Positions 18,063 to 26,827 of a DNA stretch of 64,000 bases are shown here, one piece after another. Each line of letters opens with the position of its first letter. Position 1 is the stretch's first letter. The stretch is taken from the NCBI RefSeq assembly GCF_040448675.1, contig NZ_CP159289.1, positions 5,129,001 to 5,193,000 of the forward strand. Reading direction: 5' to 3'. The position numbers were made by a program, and so were the translations under genes. The stretch comes from Dyadobacter sp. 676 (lineage in GTDB: Bacteria; Bacteroidota; Bacteroidia; Cytophagales; Spirosomataceae). The notes below the pieces were generated by a model that searched no databases, was not told the DNA's origin, and was given only the letters and a program-made list of their open reading frames with translations.

Positions 18063-18437
18063 TTAGAGGCCTAGAACTTCCTTCACACTTTGGCTGTCAT
18101 TTTTAGATAGAATAAATTTCCGTTCCGTGACATGATCAGCGATGACGCTGTTCGCGAGCAGCAGGCGGACGGAAATCGCCGATTGGTTTAACCAGCCGCG
18201 CTCGCCGTTTTTCAATTCATGAGAAAGAAGCGGTTCGTTAAAATCATAGGCCGTGTTTTTGAATCGGAATACCAGAACCGGAACGCTGTCCTTCCACTCG
18301 ATGGCGCATTGGATTGGAGATGTGTTGTCGAGAAGATCGTCCGGGAAATGGGTGTTTTTAAGAATGATGTCGAGCGTGGCGGCGTGGGGGAGTACGCGTA
18401 TGTGAGGCGATCGTTCAGGGAGCGACATTGTTTTCAA
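18063..18437 (-). CDS. Small hypothetical protein
   Basis: 124 residues, no signal peptide or membrane segment, mixed alpha/beta composition (LPHAATLDIILKNTHFPDD, AYDFNEPLLSHELKNGERGW). No family was recognised. The gene is convergent with susD and stands alone. The start at 18437 gives MKTMSLPERS; the second Met, three codons in, is equally good. Codon use looks like the neighbours and no antisense gene competes, so it is probably real. Confidence 0.6.
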   Translation of the reverse strand: MKTMSLPERSPHIRVLPHAATLDIILKNTHFPDDLLDNTSPIQCAIEWKDSVPVLVFRFKNTAYDFNEPLLSHELKNGERGWLNQSAISVRLLLANSVIADHVTERKFILSKNDSQSVKEVLGL

Positions 18438-18456
18438 ATTTCTTTATGCAATCAAC

Positions 18457-18491
18457 AAAGCCCGCTCCGGAATGATTCAGGGCGGGTTTTT
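18457..18491. terminator. Hairpin with T-tract between two minus-strand genes
   Basis: AAGCCCGC pairs with GCGGGTTT (one G-T pair) across a 16-nt loop and is followed by T residues on the plus strand; the minus strand is also T-rich after the stem. It may end the minus-strand transcript of the surface protein gene at 18648-19400. Confidence 0.5.
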
Positions 18492-18495
18492 GTGA

Positions 18496-18651
18496 CGGCC
18501 CCGGCACCACCGAGCCGACGGGCCGGGCGGCTACCGGAAATACCCGGCCGAGCTCGCGATCGAAGCGAACGGGCTGGACAAGGCCGTGGCATACCGGCTG
18601 CGGAAGTGGGCGCAGAACGCAGCGACGATTCGGTGCCCGGAATTCATTTAG
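18496..18651 (+). pseudogene. Possible degraded coding fragment
   Basis: A 51-codon plus-strand stretch, from just after a stop to TAG at 18649, reads like the tail of a protein (YPAELAIEANGLDKAVAYR, LRKWAQNAATIRCPEF) and is more GC-rich than its surroundings. It has no start codon and no recognised family. It could be the remnant of a lost gene or a chance open frame. Confidence 0.25.
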
Positions 18652-19400
18652 TTGATTTTCAGGGCAGACCAGTGCACGACAGGGTGGTTGTCGCCGTCGT
18701 CGAGCGAGAGTGTCATGCTGGAATTGTTTTGATCGAAGTACAATTCGAGTACATCGCCGGTATTGAGTAGCGCAGTGCCCTCGATGTTGATCGTACCGGT
18801 AGCGGCAGGCAGCCGTTGCTTGGAATTGGGCGGAATGGTAACATTGGTTATGGGAAATATGCCTTTGGCGTATACCTGCGATGTGGTAGCATTGCGGACG
18901 GCGACGTAAGGAATCGAGTTGGTGGGAAGGGAGATTCCCTGTTCCCTGAACTCATAATTAATGCTGGCCGACAGCCTGTAATAGCCGCTCTCGGCGACTG
19001 TGAAGGTCGACGTTGAGCCATCAAATGTGCCGCCGGATGCAAATGCCGGTGTCGACCATTGGCTCGAAATGCGTTGTGAGCCCGTAACAACAGATGACGG
19101 CTTGCCTATGGCGGAAAAGCCCGCAGGTGCGGTACCGACCTTATTCCACACAGTCCCGTTGTAAAAGTAAAATCCGGGATTGTTGTCTGTCTGATAGATC
19201 ATCAGACCAGTTGCCGGCGACGCAATTCCGTTTCTCCCGTCCAGGTCCATTCGGGGAATCAGCACCCCTTTTTTGTCCCCGGCAATGTCGAGTTGCGCAC
19301 TGGGGTCCGGCGTGGTGGTACCGATCCCTACCTGCGCGGAGGCGATATTTGAAAATGACGGCAGTGTGCCGAGCAAAGCGAAAACGAACAGGTGTTTCAT
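18648..19400 (-). CDS. Secreted surface protein with trimeric C1q/TNF-like C-terminal domain
   Basis: 250 residues with signal peptide (cleavage near IASAQ). The N-terminal VGIGTTTPDPSAQLDIAG motif is common in Bacteroidota secreted proteins and resembles phage tail-fibre head segments; PATGLMIYQTDNNPGFYFYN follows. The C-terminal half (TVAESGYYRLSASINYEF, NTGDVLELYFDQNNSSMTL) resembles the jelly-roll of C1q/TNF-like domains. It may be an adhesin or surface-layer component. No partner genes are adjacent. Confidence 0.75.
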   Translation of the reverse strand: MKHLFVFALLGTLPSFSNIASAQVGIGTTTPDPSAQLDIAGDKKGVLIPRMDLDGRNGIASPATGLMIYQTDNNPGFYFYNGTVWNKVGTAPAGFSAIGKPSSVVTGSQRISSQWSTPAFASGGTFDGSTSTFTVAESGYYRLSASINYEFREQGISLPTNSIPYVAVRNATTSQVYAKGIFPITNVTIPPNSKQRLPAATGTINIEGTALLNTGDVLELYFDQNNSSMTLSLDDGDNHPVVHWSALKIN

Positions 19401-19666
19401 GATGATGCGGGGTTAAGAATGGGAATGAATGCTTATGAAAGGCGTATGCTGCCGCCGGGTGATTTTGCGGGTGTGTGAACGGAAGGCTGTCTGGCCCGAA
19501 CAAGTTAAACGCAAAAGAAAATCCAGCCGATCCGTGTTCGGCGGGGCAATCGGTAATGTGGGGTGTTTCGATTCCTGGAATAAAAGGTTATGAAAATAGC
19601 GGGTTTTTATTCACTTTGGGTGCTCCGTTGAACAATTAATTTTAAAACTCCTGCCATTAACCATTT

Positions 19667-20134
19667 ATGAAAGTACATCTCCCCGCATTGCTTGTGGCAA
19701 TATCGGTGTTCACAGCCTGTGGCCGGCCGGAAGGCGGCCCGGAAAGCGGAAAGGCCCCGGCCGGACCCGAAGGCACCTGGAAGCTCCTGACCGGTACGTT
19801 GATCGAGAAAGGTGACACCACCGTAACCGACTACACGAAGAACGTTTCCTTTATCAAGATCATCAACGAAAGCCATTTCGCCTTTTTACAACATGACCTG
19901 AACAAGGGAAAGGACTCAACCGCCAGCTTTTCGGCGGGTGGCGGGACTTACACGTTGAAGGATAGTACCTACACCGAAAAGCTCGAATATTGCACCGCCC
20001 GCGAATGGGAGGGGAACGAATTCCATTTTACGATCTCCATTAAAGACGATACATTGATTCAGCGCGGCATAGAGAAGGTGGAGGCGGCAGGGATAGAGCG
20101 CTTGAATATCGAGAAGTATGTGCGGTCGAAATGA
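19667..20134 (+). CDS. Lipocalin-like lipoprotein, hypothetical
   Basis: 155 residues with lipoprotein signal (SVFTACGRPEGG, Cys18) and a body starting PEGTWKLLTGTLIEKGDTTV, typical of small lipocalin-like Bacteroidota proteins that open with GTWKL. Function unknown. It is convergent with a similar small protein at 20200-20571 and the two share a terminator hairpin. Confidence 0.75.
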   Translation: MKVHLPALLVAISVFTACGRPEGGPESGKAPAGPEGTWKLLTGTLIEKGDTTVTDYTKNVSFIKIINESHFAFLQHDLNKGKDSTASFSAGGGTYTLKDSTYTEKLEYCTAREWEGNEFHFTISIKDDTLIQRGIEKVEAAGIERLNIEKYVRSK

Positions 20135-20151
20135 CCGGGCAGCCGATAAAA

Positions 20152-20180
20152 AAGCCGGAGATGCATGTAATCCCCGGCTT
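20152..20180. terminator. Bidirectional terminator hairpin
   Basis: AAGCCGG / CCGGCTT stem with a 15-nt loop lies between two convergent genes, with an A-run on the left that is a T-run on the minus strand. Confidence 0.65.
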
Positions 20181-20199
20181 CAAAATAAATCGGCAACCC

Positions 20200-20571
20200 C
20201 TATTTGGCGGGCTCTTTGACCGCCGTGATCGGAAACTCGCCGTCCTGCGAGACGATCGTGCCCGAGAGTTTGTCGCCGTCCTGCGTCATCGTGACGGTGA
20301 GAATGCCGCCCTGGAAATCCAGTTTGAAAGTTACTTTGCCCTGGTCGATGGTCAGTTCCTTCATTTCCATACGCTCCTGCTGACCGAGGTAGCCGGTGGT
20401 TTTGTCGTCCTTCTGCTCGAAGGTCATGAAGCCTGTTTCATACTCAGGCGGCACATTGGAAACCGTGTATTTCCAGGTTCCGATCAGGTCGTTGGCCGTT
20501 TTAACGTTTTTGGCAGTTACAGCGAAGATGGCAACGGCCAGGATCATGGTCAGCAAGTACTTTACTTTCAT
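20200..20571 (-). CDS. Secreted lipocalin-like small protein, hypothetical
   Basis: 123 residues with signal peptide (MILAVAIFAVTA) and a beta-rich body: LIGTWKYTVSNVPPEYETG, DKTTGYLG, KVTFKLDFQGGILTVTMTQD, DKLSGTIVSQDGEFPI. The pattern of GTWKY followed by alternating strands and SGTI is common in secreted Bacteroidota proteins of unknown role. It is alone on this strand and convergent with the lipoprotein to its left. Confidence 0.75.
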   Translation of the reverse strand: MKVKYLLTMILAVAIFAVTAKNVKTANDLIGTWKYTVSNVPPEYETGFMTFEQKDDKTTGYLGQQERMEMKELTIDQGKVTFKLDFQGGILTVTMTQDGDKLSGTIVSQDGEFPITAVKEPAK

Positions 20572-20774
20572 TGTGTTAATGGTTTTTGCTTGGAAGATTG
20601 GTTAATGACAGGCATTTTTTTCCCAATTTAGAAAAAAGGAAATACGTTGCGCTCCCGGCAATGTTATATTTTCGGTAACTAAATTACCATCGGCCTTCAC
20701 GACTGATTAACGGTTGCCGGTTGCTTATTCGCCGCGATTTGGTTTTTGCCTACCTGTTGCATTGCCATTTAGCC

Positions 20775-20782
20775 TAATTTTG
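20775..20782 (+). promoter_or_regulatory. Candidate Bacteroidota -7 element of the metal-efflux operon
   Basis: TAATTTTG matches the TAnnTTTG consensus and lies only four bases before the ATG at 20787 (TTTTGCAACATG). Transcription from it would give a leaderless or nearly leaderless message. A good -33 element at ideal spacing was not seen (TTG at 20757-20759 is 15 bp away). Confidence 0.4.
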
Positions 20783-20786
20783 CAAC

Positions 20787-21110
20787 ATGAAGGTCCTGGT
20801 CGCATATTTATTCGCATTTTACGTGCTTGCCCTTTCCTGCATTCCGTGCCAGGACGAGCCGGTGACGCACAGCGACGTTGCGGCTAAGGCTGTTTCCGAT
20901 GCCGGAGACGGCCATAGCGAGGTTATCGACCTTTGTTCCCCACTCTGCATTTGTGCGTGCTGTGCGAGCGTAACCATCAGTCCGGTAGCCGCGGTTCTGC
21001 CCGATAACCCTGTAACACAACTGGTTCCACCGACAGGATTTTCGTATCTCCAGACACTTTCCGCCGGCGACATGGCCGGCATCTGGCAACCGCCGAAAGA
21101 AAGGGTATAA
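20787..21110 (+). CDS. Small cysteine-rich exported protein upstream of czcA (DUF6660-like)
   Basis: 107 residues with a signal peptide (MKVLVAYLFAFYVLALSC) followed by IPCQDEP, a cysteine cluster CSPLCICACCAS in the middle and a hydrophobic stretch. It resembles small proteins (DUF6660) that precede CusA/CzcA efflux genes in Bacteroidota. The cysteines and the preceding His/Asp residues suggest periplasmic metal binding, which is inference. The CzcA gene follows 114 bp downstream in the same direction. Confidence 0.65.
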   Translation: MKVLVAYLFAFYVLALSCIPCQDEPVTHSDVAAKAVSDAGDGHSEVIDLCSPLCICACCASVTISPVAAVLPDNPVTQLVPPTGFSYLQTLSAGDMAGIWQPPKERV

Positions 21111-21224
21111 TCCGCTTATCGACGGGGCAAGTCGTTGCGATGCAAGCTTTGCCCCGAAGCCGCCGCACCTGTCGCCTGGCAGCGTCCGGCGCGACGTGGT
21201 ATATCCATTCTTTTCATATTAGAA

Positions 21225-24200
21225 ATGCTAGATAAAATCATACATTTTTCGATCCGCAACAAGCTTGTGATCGGAATATTCACACTGGCCCTGGTAGCGT
21301 GGGGGAGTTACTCGCTCACCAGGCTACCCATCGACGCCGTTCCCGACATCACCAATAACCAGGTACAAATCATCACCACAAGCCCCTCGCTGGCCGCTCA
21401 GGAGGTAGAGCGGCTGGTTACATTTCCTGTCGAAACAGTGATGGCGACGATCCCGCATATCGAAGAAATCCGTTCGATCTCGCGTTTCGGATTATCGGTT
21501 GTTACCATTGTATTTGAAGACGATGTGGACGTTTACTGGGCGCGTCAGCAGGTTTCGGAGCGCCTGCATACGGCGGTAGAACAGGTCCCGCCCGGGACCG
21601 GCACACCCGGACTTGCCCCCGTAACCACCGGCCTCGGGGAAATTTACCAGTACGTACTGCATACCAGGCCTGGTTTCGAAACGAAATATCCGCCCATGGA
21701 GCTGCGAAGCATCCAGGACTGGATCGTGCGCAGGCAGCTGCTCGGAACGCCCGGTGTCGCGGATGTGAGCAGTTTCGGCGGTTTTTTGAAACAATATGAA
21801 ATAGCAATCGATCCGCTCAGGCTGAGGAGCGCGGGATTGTCCATTGCCCGTATTTTCGAAGCCCTCGAACAAAACAACCAGAACACGGGCGGCGCATACA
21901 TCGACAAGAAGCCGAATGCCTATTTCATCCGCAGCGAAGGGCTGATCGGCACGCTGGACGACATCCGGAAAATTCAGGTAGGCGAAACCGCGACGGGATT
22001 GCCGGTGCTGATCCGCGACATTGCCGGGGTGGGCTACGGAAGCGCGGTCCGGTACGGGGCCATGACCCGCAACGACGACGGCGAGGTGGTGGGCGGGCTG
22101 GTGCTGATGCTCAAAGGCGCCAATTCTTCGGAAGTGATCGGAAATGTGAAAGAGCGCATCGCCCAAATCCGCAAAAATCTGCCCAAAGGCGTGGTGATCG
22201 AGCCATTTCTGGACAGGACGAAGCTGGTCGACAGTGCCATTGGAACCGTTTCGAAAAACCTTGTCGAAGGCGCGCTGATCGTCATTTTTGTACTGATATT
22301 GCTGCTCGGGAACATGCGGGCAGGCCTGGTTGTGGCTTCGGTCATTCCATTGGCGATGCTTTTCGCGGTGAGTATGATGAACCTCTTTGGGGTTTCCGGC
22401 AACCTGATGAGCCTTGGGGCCATTGATTTTGGCTTGATCGTCGACGGCGCGGTGATTATCGTGGAAGCCACTTTGCATCATATCGTAGCCAAGCGATACA
22501 AGCACCGGCTCACCCAGGACGAAATGGACCGCGAGGTTTATGAGTCAGCTTCCAAAATCCGTAACTCGGCGGCATTCGGCGAGATCATTATCCTGATCGT
22601 GTACCTGCCGATACTCGCGCTCGTCGGAATCGAGGGCAAGATGTTCAGGCCCATGGCGCAGACCGTCAGTTTCGCGATCCTGGGCGCGTTTATCCTGTCA
22701 TTAACCTACATTCCAATGATGTCGGCTCTGTTTTTAAGCAAGAAGAATGAATACAAACCGGGCATTTCCGACAGGATAGTCGGGTTTTTCCGGCGTGCTT
22801 ACCTCCCCGCACTGGATTTTTCGCTCAGGAGAAAATGGCTGGTTTCGGCTTTCGCGGTCGTATTGCTGGGTGGAAGCCTGTGGCTGTTTTCGCGCATGGG
22901 CGGCGAATTTATCCCCCAGCTCGACGAAGGGGATTTTGCTGTGGAGCTGCGGGTCTTAACCGGCAGCTCGTTGTCCGAGACCGTGGATGCGACCCGGAAA
23001 GCATCCGCGATACTGCTCAAAAACTTCCCCGATGAAGTAATAGAAGTGGTTGGCAAGATAGGTTCCTCGGAAATCCCCACCGACCCGATGCCGGTAGAAG
23101 CGGCGGATATGATGGTGATTTTAAAGGAAAAATCCCACTGGAAAAAGGCTTCGGGCAGGGAGGAACTGGCAGAAAAAATGCATGCTGTACTCACGGAATC
23201 GATTGCCGGCGTGACATTCGGATTTCAGCAACCTATTCAAATGCGCTTCAACGAACTGATGACGGGCGTAAAGCAGGATGTGGCGATCAAGATTTTCGGT
23301 GAGGATCTCGATGTGCTGGCACGCTATGCGGCGCGCGTGGGCAAGCTCGCGGGCGCGGTGCGCGGGGCGGAGGATATTTACGTAGAAGCAGTAACCGGCC
23401 TGCCGCAAATAGTGGTACGGTTCGACCGCGATAAACTGGCGCAGTTCAATATCCCTGTCGCGGAGGCTAACCGCACCCTGAATGCCGCCTTTGCGGGCGC
23501 GGGTGCAGGGCTGGTGTTCGAAGGCGAGAAACGCTTCGATCTCGTGGTGCGGCTGCAAAAGACCGACCGCCGGAATATCGACGATGTCCGCGGACTGTTT
23601 GTAACCAATGCCGAAGGCCAACAGGTGCCGCTCGCGCAGATCGCGACCATCGAAATGAAAACCGGTGCTAACCAGATCCAGCGGGAGGATGCCAAACGCC
23701 GCATTACGGTGGCATTTAATGTCCGGGGGCGGGATGTGGGGAGCATCGTGAAGGAGCTGCAAAGCAGGATCGACCGGGAGGTCAAATTGCCACCCGGCTA
23801 CTTTGTTACCTATGGCGGCCAGTTTCAGAATTTGAAGGAAGCCAACCGCCGGCTTGCCGTGGCGGTGCCGGTGGCCCTATTGCTGATTTTTATACTTCTC
23901 TACTTTACATTCCATTCTTTGCGGCAAAGCCTGCTGGTGCTCACGGCCATCCCGTTTTCGGCGATAGGCGGCGTACTCGCGCTTTGGGTACGGGGTATGC
24001 CTTTCAGTATTTCGGCGGGAATCGGGTTCATCGCATTGTTCGGCGTGGCGGTCCTCAATGGCATTGTTTTGATCGCCGAGTTCAATCTCCTGCGGAAACC
24101 GGGGGCAAAAGATTTGCGGGAAGTGATTTTCGAAGGTACTGAAACGCGGCTCCGGCCGGTGCTCATGACTGCCCTGGTGGCGTCGTTAGGCTTTTTGCCG

Positions 24201-25607
24201 ATGGCGCTATCGTCGAGCTCCGGAGCGGAGGTGCAACGCCCGCTCGCGACGGTGGTAATTGGCGGCCTGGTATCGGCAACGCTGCTCACTTTGCTGGTGT
24301 TGCCGGTTTGGTATTGGATCGTCGAGAAACGGTGGGGAAATGCCGTTAAAACGACCGGTATCGCGGCGATATTGATCGCCGGTTTACTAATCCCTTCACG
24401 CTCGCATTCGCAGCAGGCACAGGTACCCGCACGGAAAGTCACGCTCAGGCAGGCCATTGAAGAGGCCGTGGCACGTAACCCCACGATGAAAGGCGGCTCT
24501 TACCGTATCGATTATCAGAAAGCACTGGTCAAAACGGCCACCGATCTTGCCAAAACAGACCTGACCTGGATGGGAGGGCAATACAACAGTATCAAGTTTG
24601 ACAACCATTTCTTTTTGTCGCAAAACCTGCCGAATCCCGTAACGGTAAACAAGCGGAAATCGCTTTTAACCGAAGAACTCAACGGCGCACAGGCCGAATT
24701 GGAGCTTGGCAGGACCGAACTGGTGAGACAGGTGAAGATCAACTATCAGCAGCAAATCCTGCTGAAAACCCGGCAAAGCCTGCTGGCAGCCGAGCTGGCC
24801 CGCGCCGGGCGATTCGTGAAAGCCGCGGAAATGAGGTTCAGAACGGGGGAAACCAGCCAGCTGGAATATGCCACGGCCCAAAGCCAGCTCGGCGAAGTCC
24901 GCGCGCAGCTCGTCCGTAACCAGGGCGATCTGCTAAATCTCCAGCGGGCATTGCAGGCATTGGTGAACGGAGACGGCCTTACCGAAGCCGAACCCGACTC
25001 GCTTACACGCAGGGACCTGACCATAGCCGTGCCCGACACCTCCGCGTTGCAGACAAACGCCTATTTGCGCTATCTCGGCCAGCAGGCGGTGATTGGCAGC
25101 CGGCAAACGGCCGTTCAGAAGTCGGCCATGTTGCCTGAGTTCAGCATCGGGTATTTCAACCAATCGCTTACGGGTTTCCAGAATACCGGCAACGGCGAAG
25201 TGTTTTACGGTAGTGGAAAGCGCTTTCAGGGCGTGCAGGTGGGGCTGCAACTGCCTGTTTTCAATAGCGCCGGGAGAGCACGGGTAAGGGCGTCGGAAGT
25301 GAGCGAGCAGATTACCCGGAACCGGATCGAAGCCGTGCGGCTGCAACTGGGGAGCGATTTGGAGCAGGCCATGCGGAGCCTGGAAACGGCCCGCCAGAAC
25401 CTTGATTTGTATGAGCAATCCACGCTTGTGCTGGCGGGCGTTATCCAGAATAATGCTGTCATGGCGTACGAATCCGGGGAGATCGGGTACATTGAATACG
25501 GTCAGGCCTGGAACCGTGCCCTGGGTATCCGCCTGACGTGGCTGGATTTGTTGTATGCTTACAATCAATCCGTTATCCAAGTAGAATATCTTTTAAATGA
25601 GCAGTAA
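21225..25607 (+). CDS. czcA: CusA/CzcA heavy-metal efflux RND pump fused to a TolC/CzcC-type outer-membrane factor
   Basis: 1460 residues from ATG 21225 (MLDKIIHFSIRNKL, the usual CzcA start); the open frame upstream to 21135 lacks homology. Residues 1 to about 1040 are a complete RND pump, including the proton-relay motif DFGLIVDGAVIIVE with Asp401, Asp407 and Glu414 corresponding to CzcA D402, D408 and E415. After the last RND helix comes a hydrophobic segment resembling a signal peptide (AAILIAGLLIPSRSHSQ) and then about 400 residues of TolC/CzcC-type coiled-coil (TLRQAIEEAVARNP, ELVRQVKINYQQQ, FRTGETSQLEYATAQSQL). The product exports divalent or monovalent heavy metals. It overlaps or abuts the membrane-fusion protein gene downstream. 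Confidence 0.93.
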   Translation: MLDKIIHFSIRNKLVIGIFTLALVAWGSYSLTRLPIDAVPDITNNQVQIITTSPSLAAQEVERLVTFPVETVMATIPHIEEIRSISRFGLSVVTIVFEDDVDVYWARQQVSERLHTAVEQVPPGTGTPGLAPVTTGLGEIYQYVLHTRPGFETKYPPMELRSIQDWIVRRQLLGTPGVADVSSFGGFLKQYEIAIDPLRLRSAGLSIARIFEALEQNNQNTGGAYIDKKPNAYFIRSEGLIGTLDDIRKIQVGETATGLPVLIRDIAGVGYGSAVRYGAMTRNDDGEVVGGLVLMLKGANSSEVIGNVKERIAQIRKNLPKGVVIEPFLDRTKLVDSAIGTVSKNLVEGALIVIFVLILLLGNMRAGLVVASVIPLAMLFAVSMMNLFGVSGNLMSLGAIDFGLIVDGAVIIVEATLHHIVAKRYKHRLTQDEMDREVYESASKIRNSAAFGEIIILIVYLPILALVGIEGKMFRPMAQTVSFAILGAFILSLTYIPMMSALFLSKKNEYKPGISDRIVGFFRRAYLPALDFSLRRKWLVSAFAVVLLGGSLWLFSRMGGEFIPQLDEGDFAVELRVLTGSSLSETVDATRKASAILLKNFPDEVIEVVGKIGSSEIPTDPMPVEAADMMVILKEKSHWKKASGREELAEKMHAVLTESIAGVTFGFQQPIQMRFNELMTGVKQDVAIKIFGEDLDVLARYAARVGKLAGAVRGAEDIYVEAVTGLPQIVVRFDRDKLAQFNIPVAEANRTLNAAFAGAGAGLVFEGEKRFDLVVRLQKTDRRNIDDVRGLFVTNAEGQQVPLAQIATIEMKTGANQIQREDAKRRITVAFNVRGRDVGSIVKELQSRIDREVKLPPGYFVTYGGQFQNLKEANRRLAVAVPVALLLIFILLYFTFHSLRQSLLVLTAIPFSAIGGVLALWVRGMPFSISAGIGFIALFGVAVLNGIVLIAEFNLLRKPGAKDLREVIFEGTETRLRPVLMTALVASLGFLPMALSSSSGAEVQRPLATVVIGGLVSATLLTLLVLPVWYWIVEKRWGNAVKTTGIAAILIAGLLIPSRSHSQQAQVPARKVTLRQAIEEAVARNPTMKGGSYRIDYQKALVKTATDLAKTDLTWMGGQYNSIKFDNHFFLSQNLPNPVTVNKRKSLLTEELNGAQAELELGRTELVRQVKINYQQQILLKTRQSLLAAELARAGRFVKAAEMRFRTGETSQLEYATAQSQLGEVRAQLVRNQGDLLNLQRALQALVNGDGLTEAEPDSLTRRDLTIAVPDTSALQTNAYLRYLGQQAVIGSRQTAVQKSAMLPEFSIGYFNQSLTGFQNTGNGEVFYGSGKRFQGVQVGLQLPVFNSAGRARVRASEVSEQITRNRIEAVRLQLGSDLEQAMRSLETARQNLDLYEQSTLVLAGVIQNNAVMAYESGEIGYIEYGQAWNRALGIRLTWLDLLYAYNQSVIQVEYLLNEQ

Positions 25608-25620
25608 ACCGAATAAATCG

Positions 25621-26775
25621 ATGAAAAATATAATAGTATGCTTGTTACTGGTGCTCGGAATGGCGGCTTGCCAATCGGGGAGCGAGAGGGAAACGGGGGA
25701 ACCCGAAACGGCCGATACGCAGGAAGAAACCGACTTCGTCGAGCTGACGGAGAGCCAATTTAAAACCGCGGGTATCGAGACGGGTGGTTTCTCCATCAGG
25801 AAATTGAGCGGGGCTGTCATTGCAAACGGCGTAATCGACATCCCGCCGCAGAACCTGGTCAGCATTTCGGCGCCGCTGGGTGGATTTCTCCGGAAATCGG
25901 AGCTTTTACAAGGGATGAAGGTACGAAAAGGCCAGGTGCTTGCGGTGATCGAAAACCCGGACTTTATCCCCATTCAGCAGGACTATCTCGAAACGCGCAG
26001 CAAGCTGGAATACGCCGAGCAGGAGTTCCGGCGGCAAAGCGATCTGAGTAAGGAGAATGTAAACGCGCAAAAAGCTTTGCAGCAATCGGCTTCCGAGCTG
26101 AAAATGCTGCGGGCGCGGTTGGCGGGCCTGAAAGAGCGTGTCCGTACCGCAGGTATCGAACTGAGCGGTCTGGAAAACGGGCATATCGCAAGTACCGCAT
26201 CTATCCGTTCCCCCATTTCGGGTTCGGTGACGGTCGTGAATGTGAATCTGGGAAAGTACGTAAATCCGACGGACGTGATGTTCGAGATCGTCGATACCGA
26301 TCATTTGCATGTGGAGTTGTCGGTATTTGAACAGGACATTCCGAAAGTGAAACTCGGGCAGCTTGTCCGGTTTCGCGTGAGCAACAATCCCGCGAAGGAG
26401 GACCTGGCCAGCGTTTACCTGATCAATCAGAAAATCAACGACGACCGCACCGTGCGCGTGCATTGCCACCTCGAAAACGAGGACCATAACCTGTTGCCGC
26501 AAAATTTCGTAAAAGCTGTTATCGAAACCGGGGCCAGTCCGGTAAACGCCCTGCCCGACGAGGCTGTACTCGATTTTGAAGGCAAATCCTACGTGTTCGT
26601 CAAAGATTCGGCGGGGGAAAGGCGTTTCAGGATGGTGGAAGTATCGAAGGGCATTTCGGAAAATGGTTTTACGGAAGTGAAAATGCCTGCCGAAAGCAGG
26701 GAAAGCCCCGAGTTCGTTTTGAAAGGGGCCTACGCATTGCTATCCAAGCTGAAAAACGCGGAGGAGGAGGAATAA
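25621..26775 (+). CDS. czcB: Efflux RND transporter periplasmic adaptor (CzcB/CusB type) lipoprotein
   Basis: 384 residues from ATG 25621, chosen because it begins a lipoprotein signal directly (VLGMAACQSG, Cys17); ATG 25597 overlaps the czcA end by 11 bp and is an alternative that would add eight residues. The body has the adaptor order: barrel-sandwich half motif (SAPLGGFLRKSELLQGMKVR, KGQVLAVIENPD), a coiled-coil hairpin (YLETRSKLEYAEQEFRRQSD), the second half motif (IRSPISGSVTVVNVNLGKYV) and beta-barrel. It bridges the inner-membrane pump and the outer-membrane channel. The last gene of the efflux operon. Confidence 0.93.
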   Translation: MKNIIVCLLLVLGMAACQSGSERETGEPETADTQEETDFVELTESQFKTAGIETGGFSIRKLSGAVIANGVIDIPPQNLVSISAPLGGFLRKSELLQGMKVRKGQVLAVIENPDFIPIQQDYLETRSKLEYAEQEFRRQSDLSKENVNAQKALQQSASELKMLRARLAGLKERVRTAGIELSGLENGHIASTASIRSPISGSVTVVNVNLGKYVNPTDVMFEIVDTDHLHVELSVFEQDIPKVKLGQLVRFRVSNNPAKEDLASVYLINQKINDDRTVRVHCHLENEDHNLLPQNFVKAVIETGASPVNALPDEAVLDFEGKSYVFVKDSAGERRFRMVEVSKGISENGFTEVKMPAESRESPEFVLKGAYALLSKLKNAEEEE

Positions 26776-26787
26776 AAAGAGGCCGTT

Positions 26788-26827
26788 CAATTGCTGGTCA
26801 TGCCCTAATGCGGTTGACCAGCAATTG
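26788..26827. terminator. Perfect 13-bp inverted repeat between convergent czcB and tetR-type genes
   Basis: CAATTGCTGGTCA and TGACCAGCAATTG flank a 14-nt loop, and the stem overlaps the last codons and stop of the TetR gene. On the minus strand it is followed at a short distance by five T residues. It probably ends both transcripts. Confidence 0.7.

Noticed and set aside
18219..18770. 183-codon plus-strand open frame
   Set aside because: It runs antisense to a likely gene and through a terminator hairpin into the 3' end of the surface protein gene; composition is Arg/Pro rich and shadow-like.
21135..21224. N-terminal extension of CzcA
   Set aside because: The family start MLDKIIHFSIRNKL is at 21225; the preceding 30 codons are unlike any CzcA.
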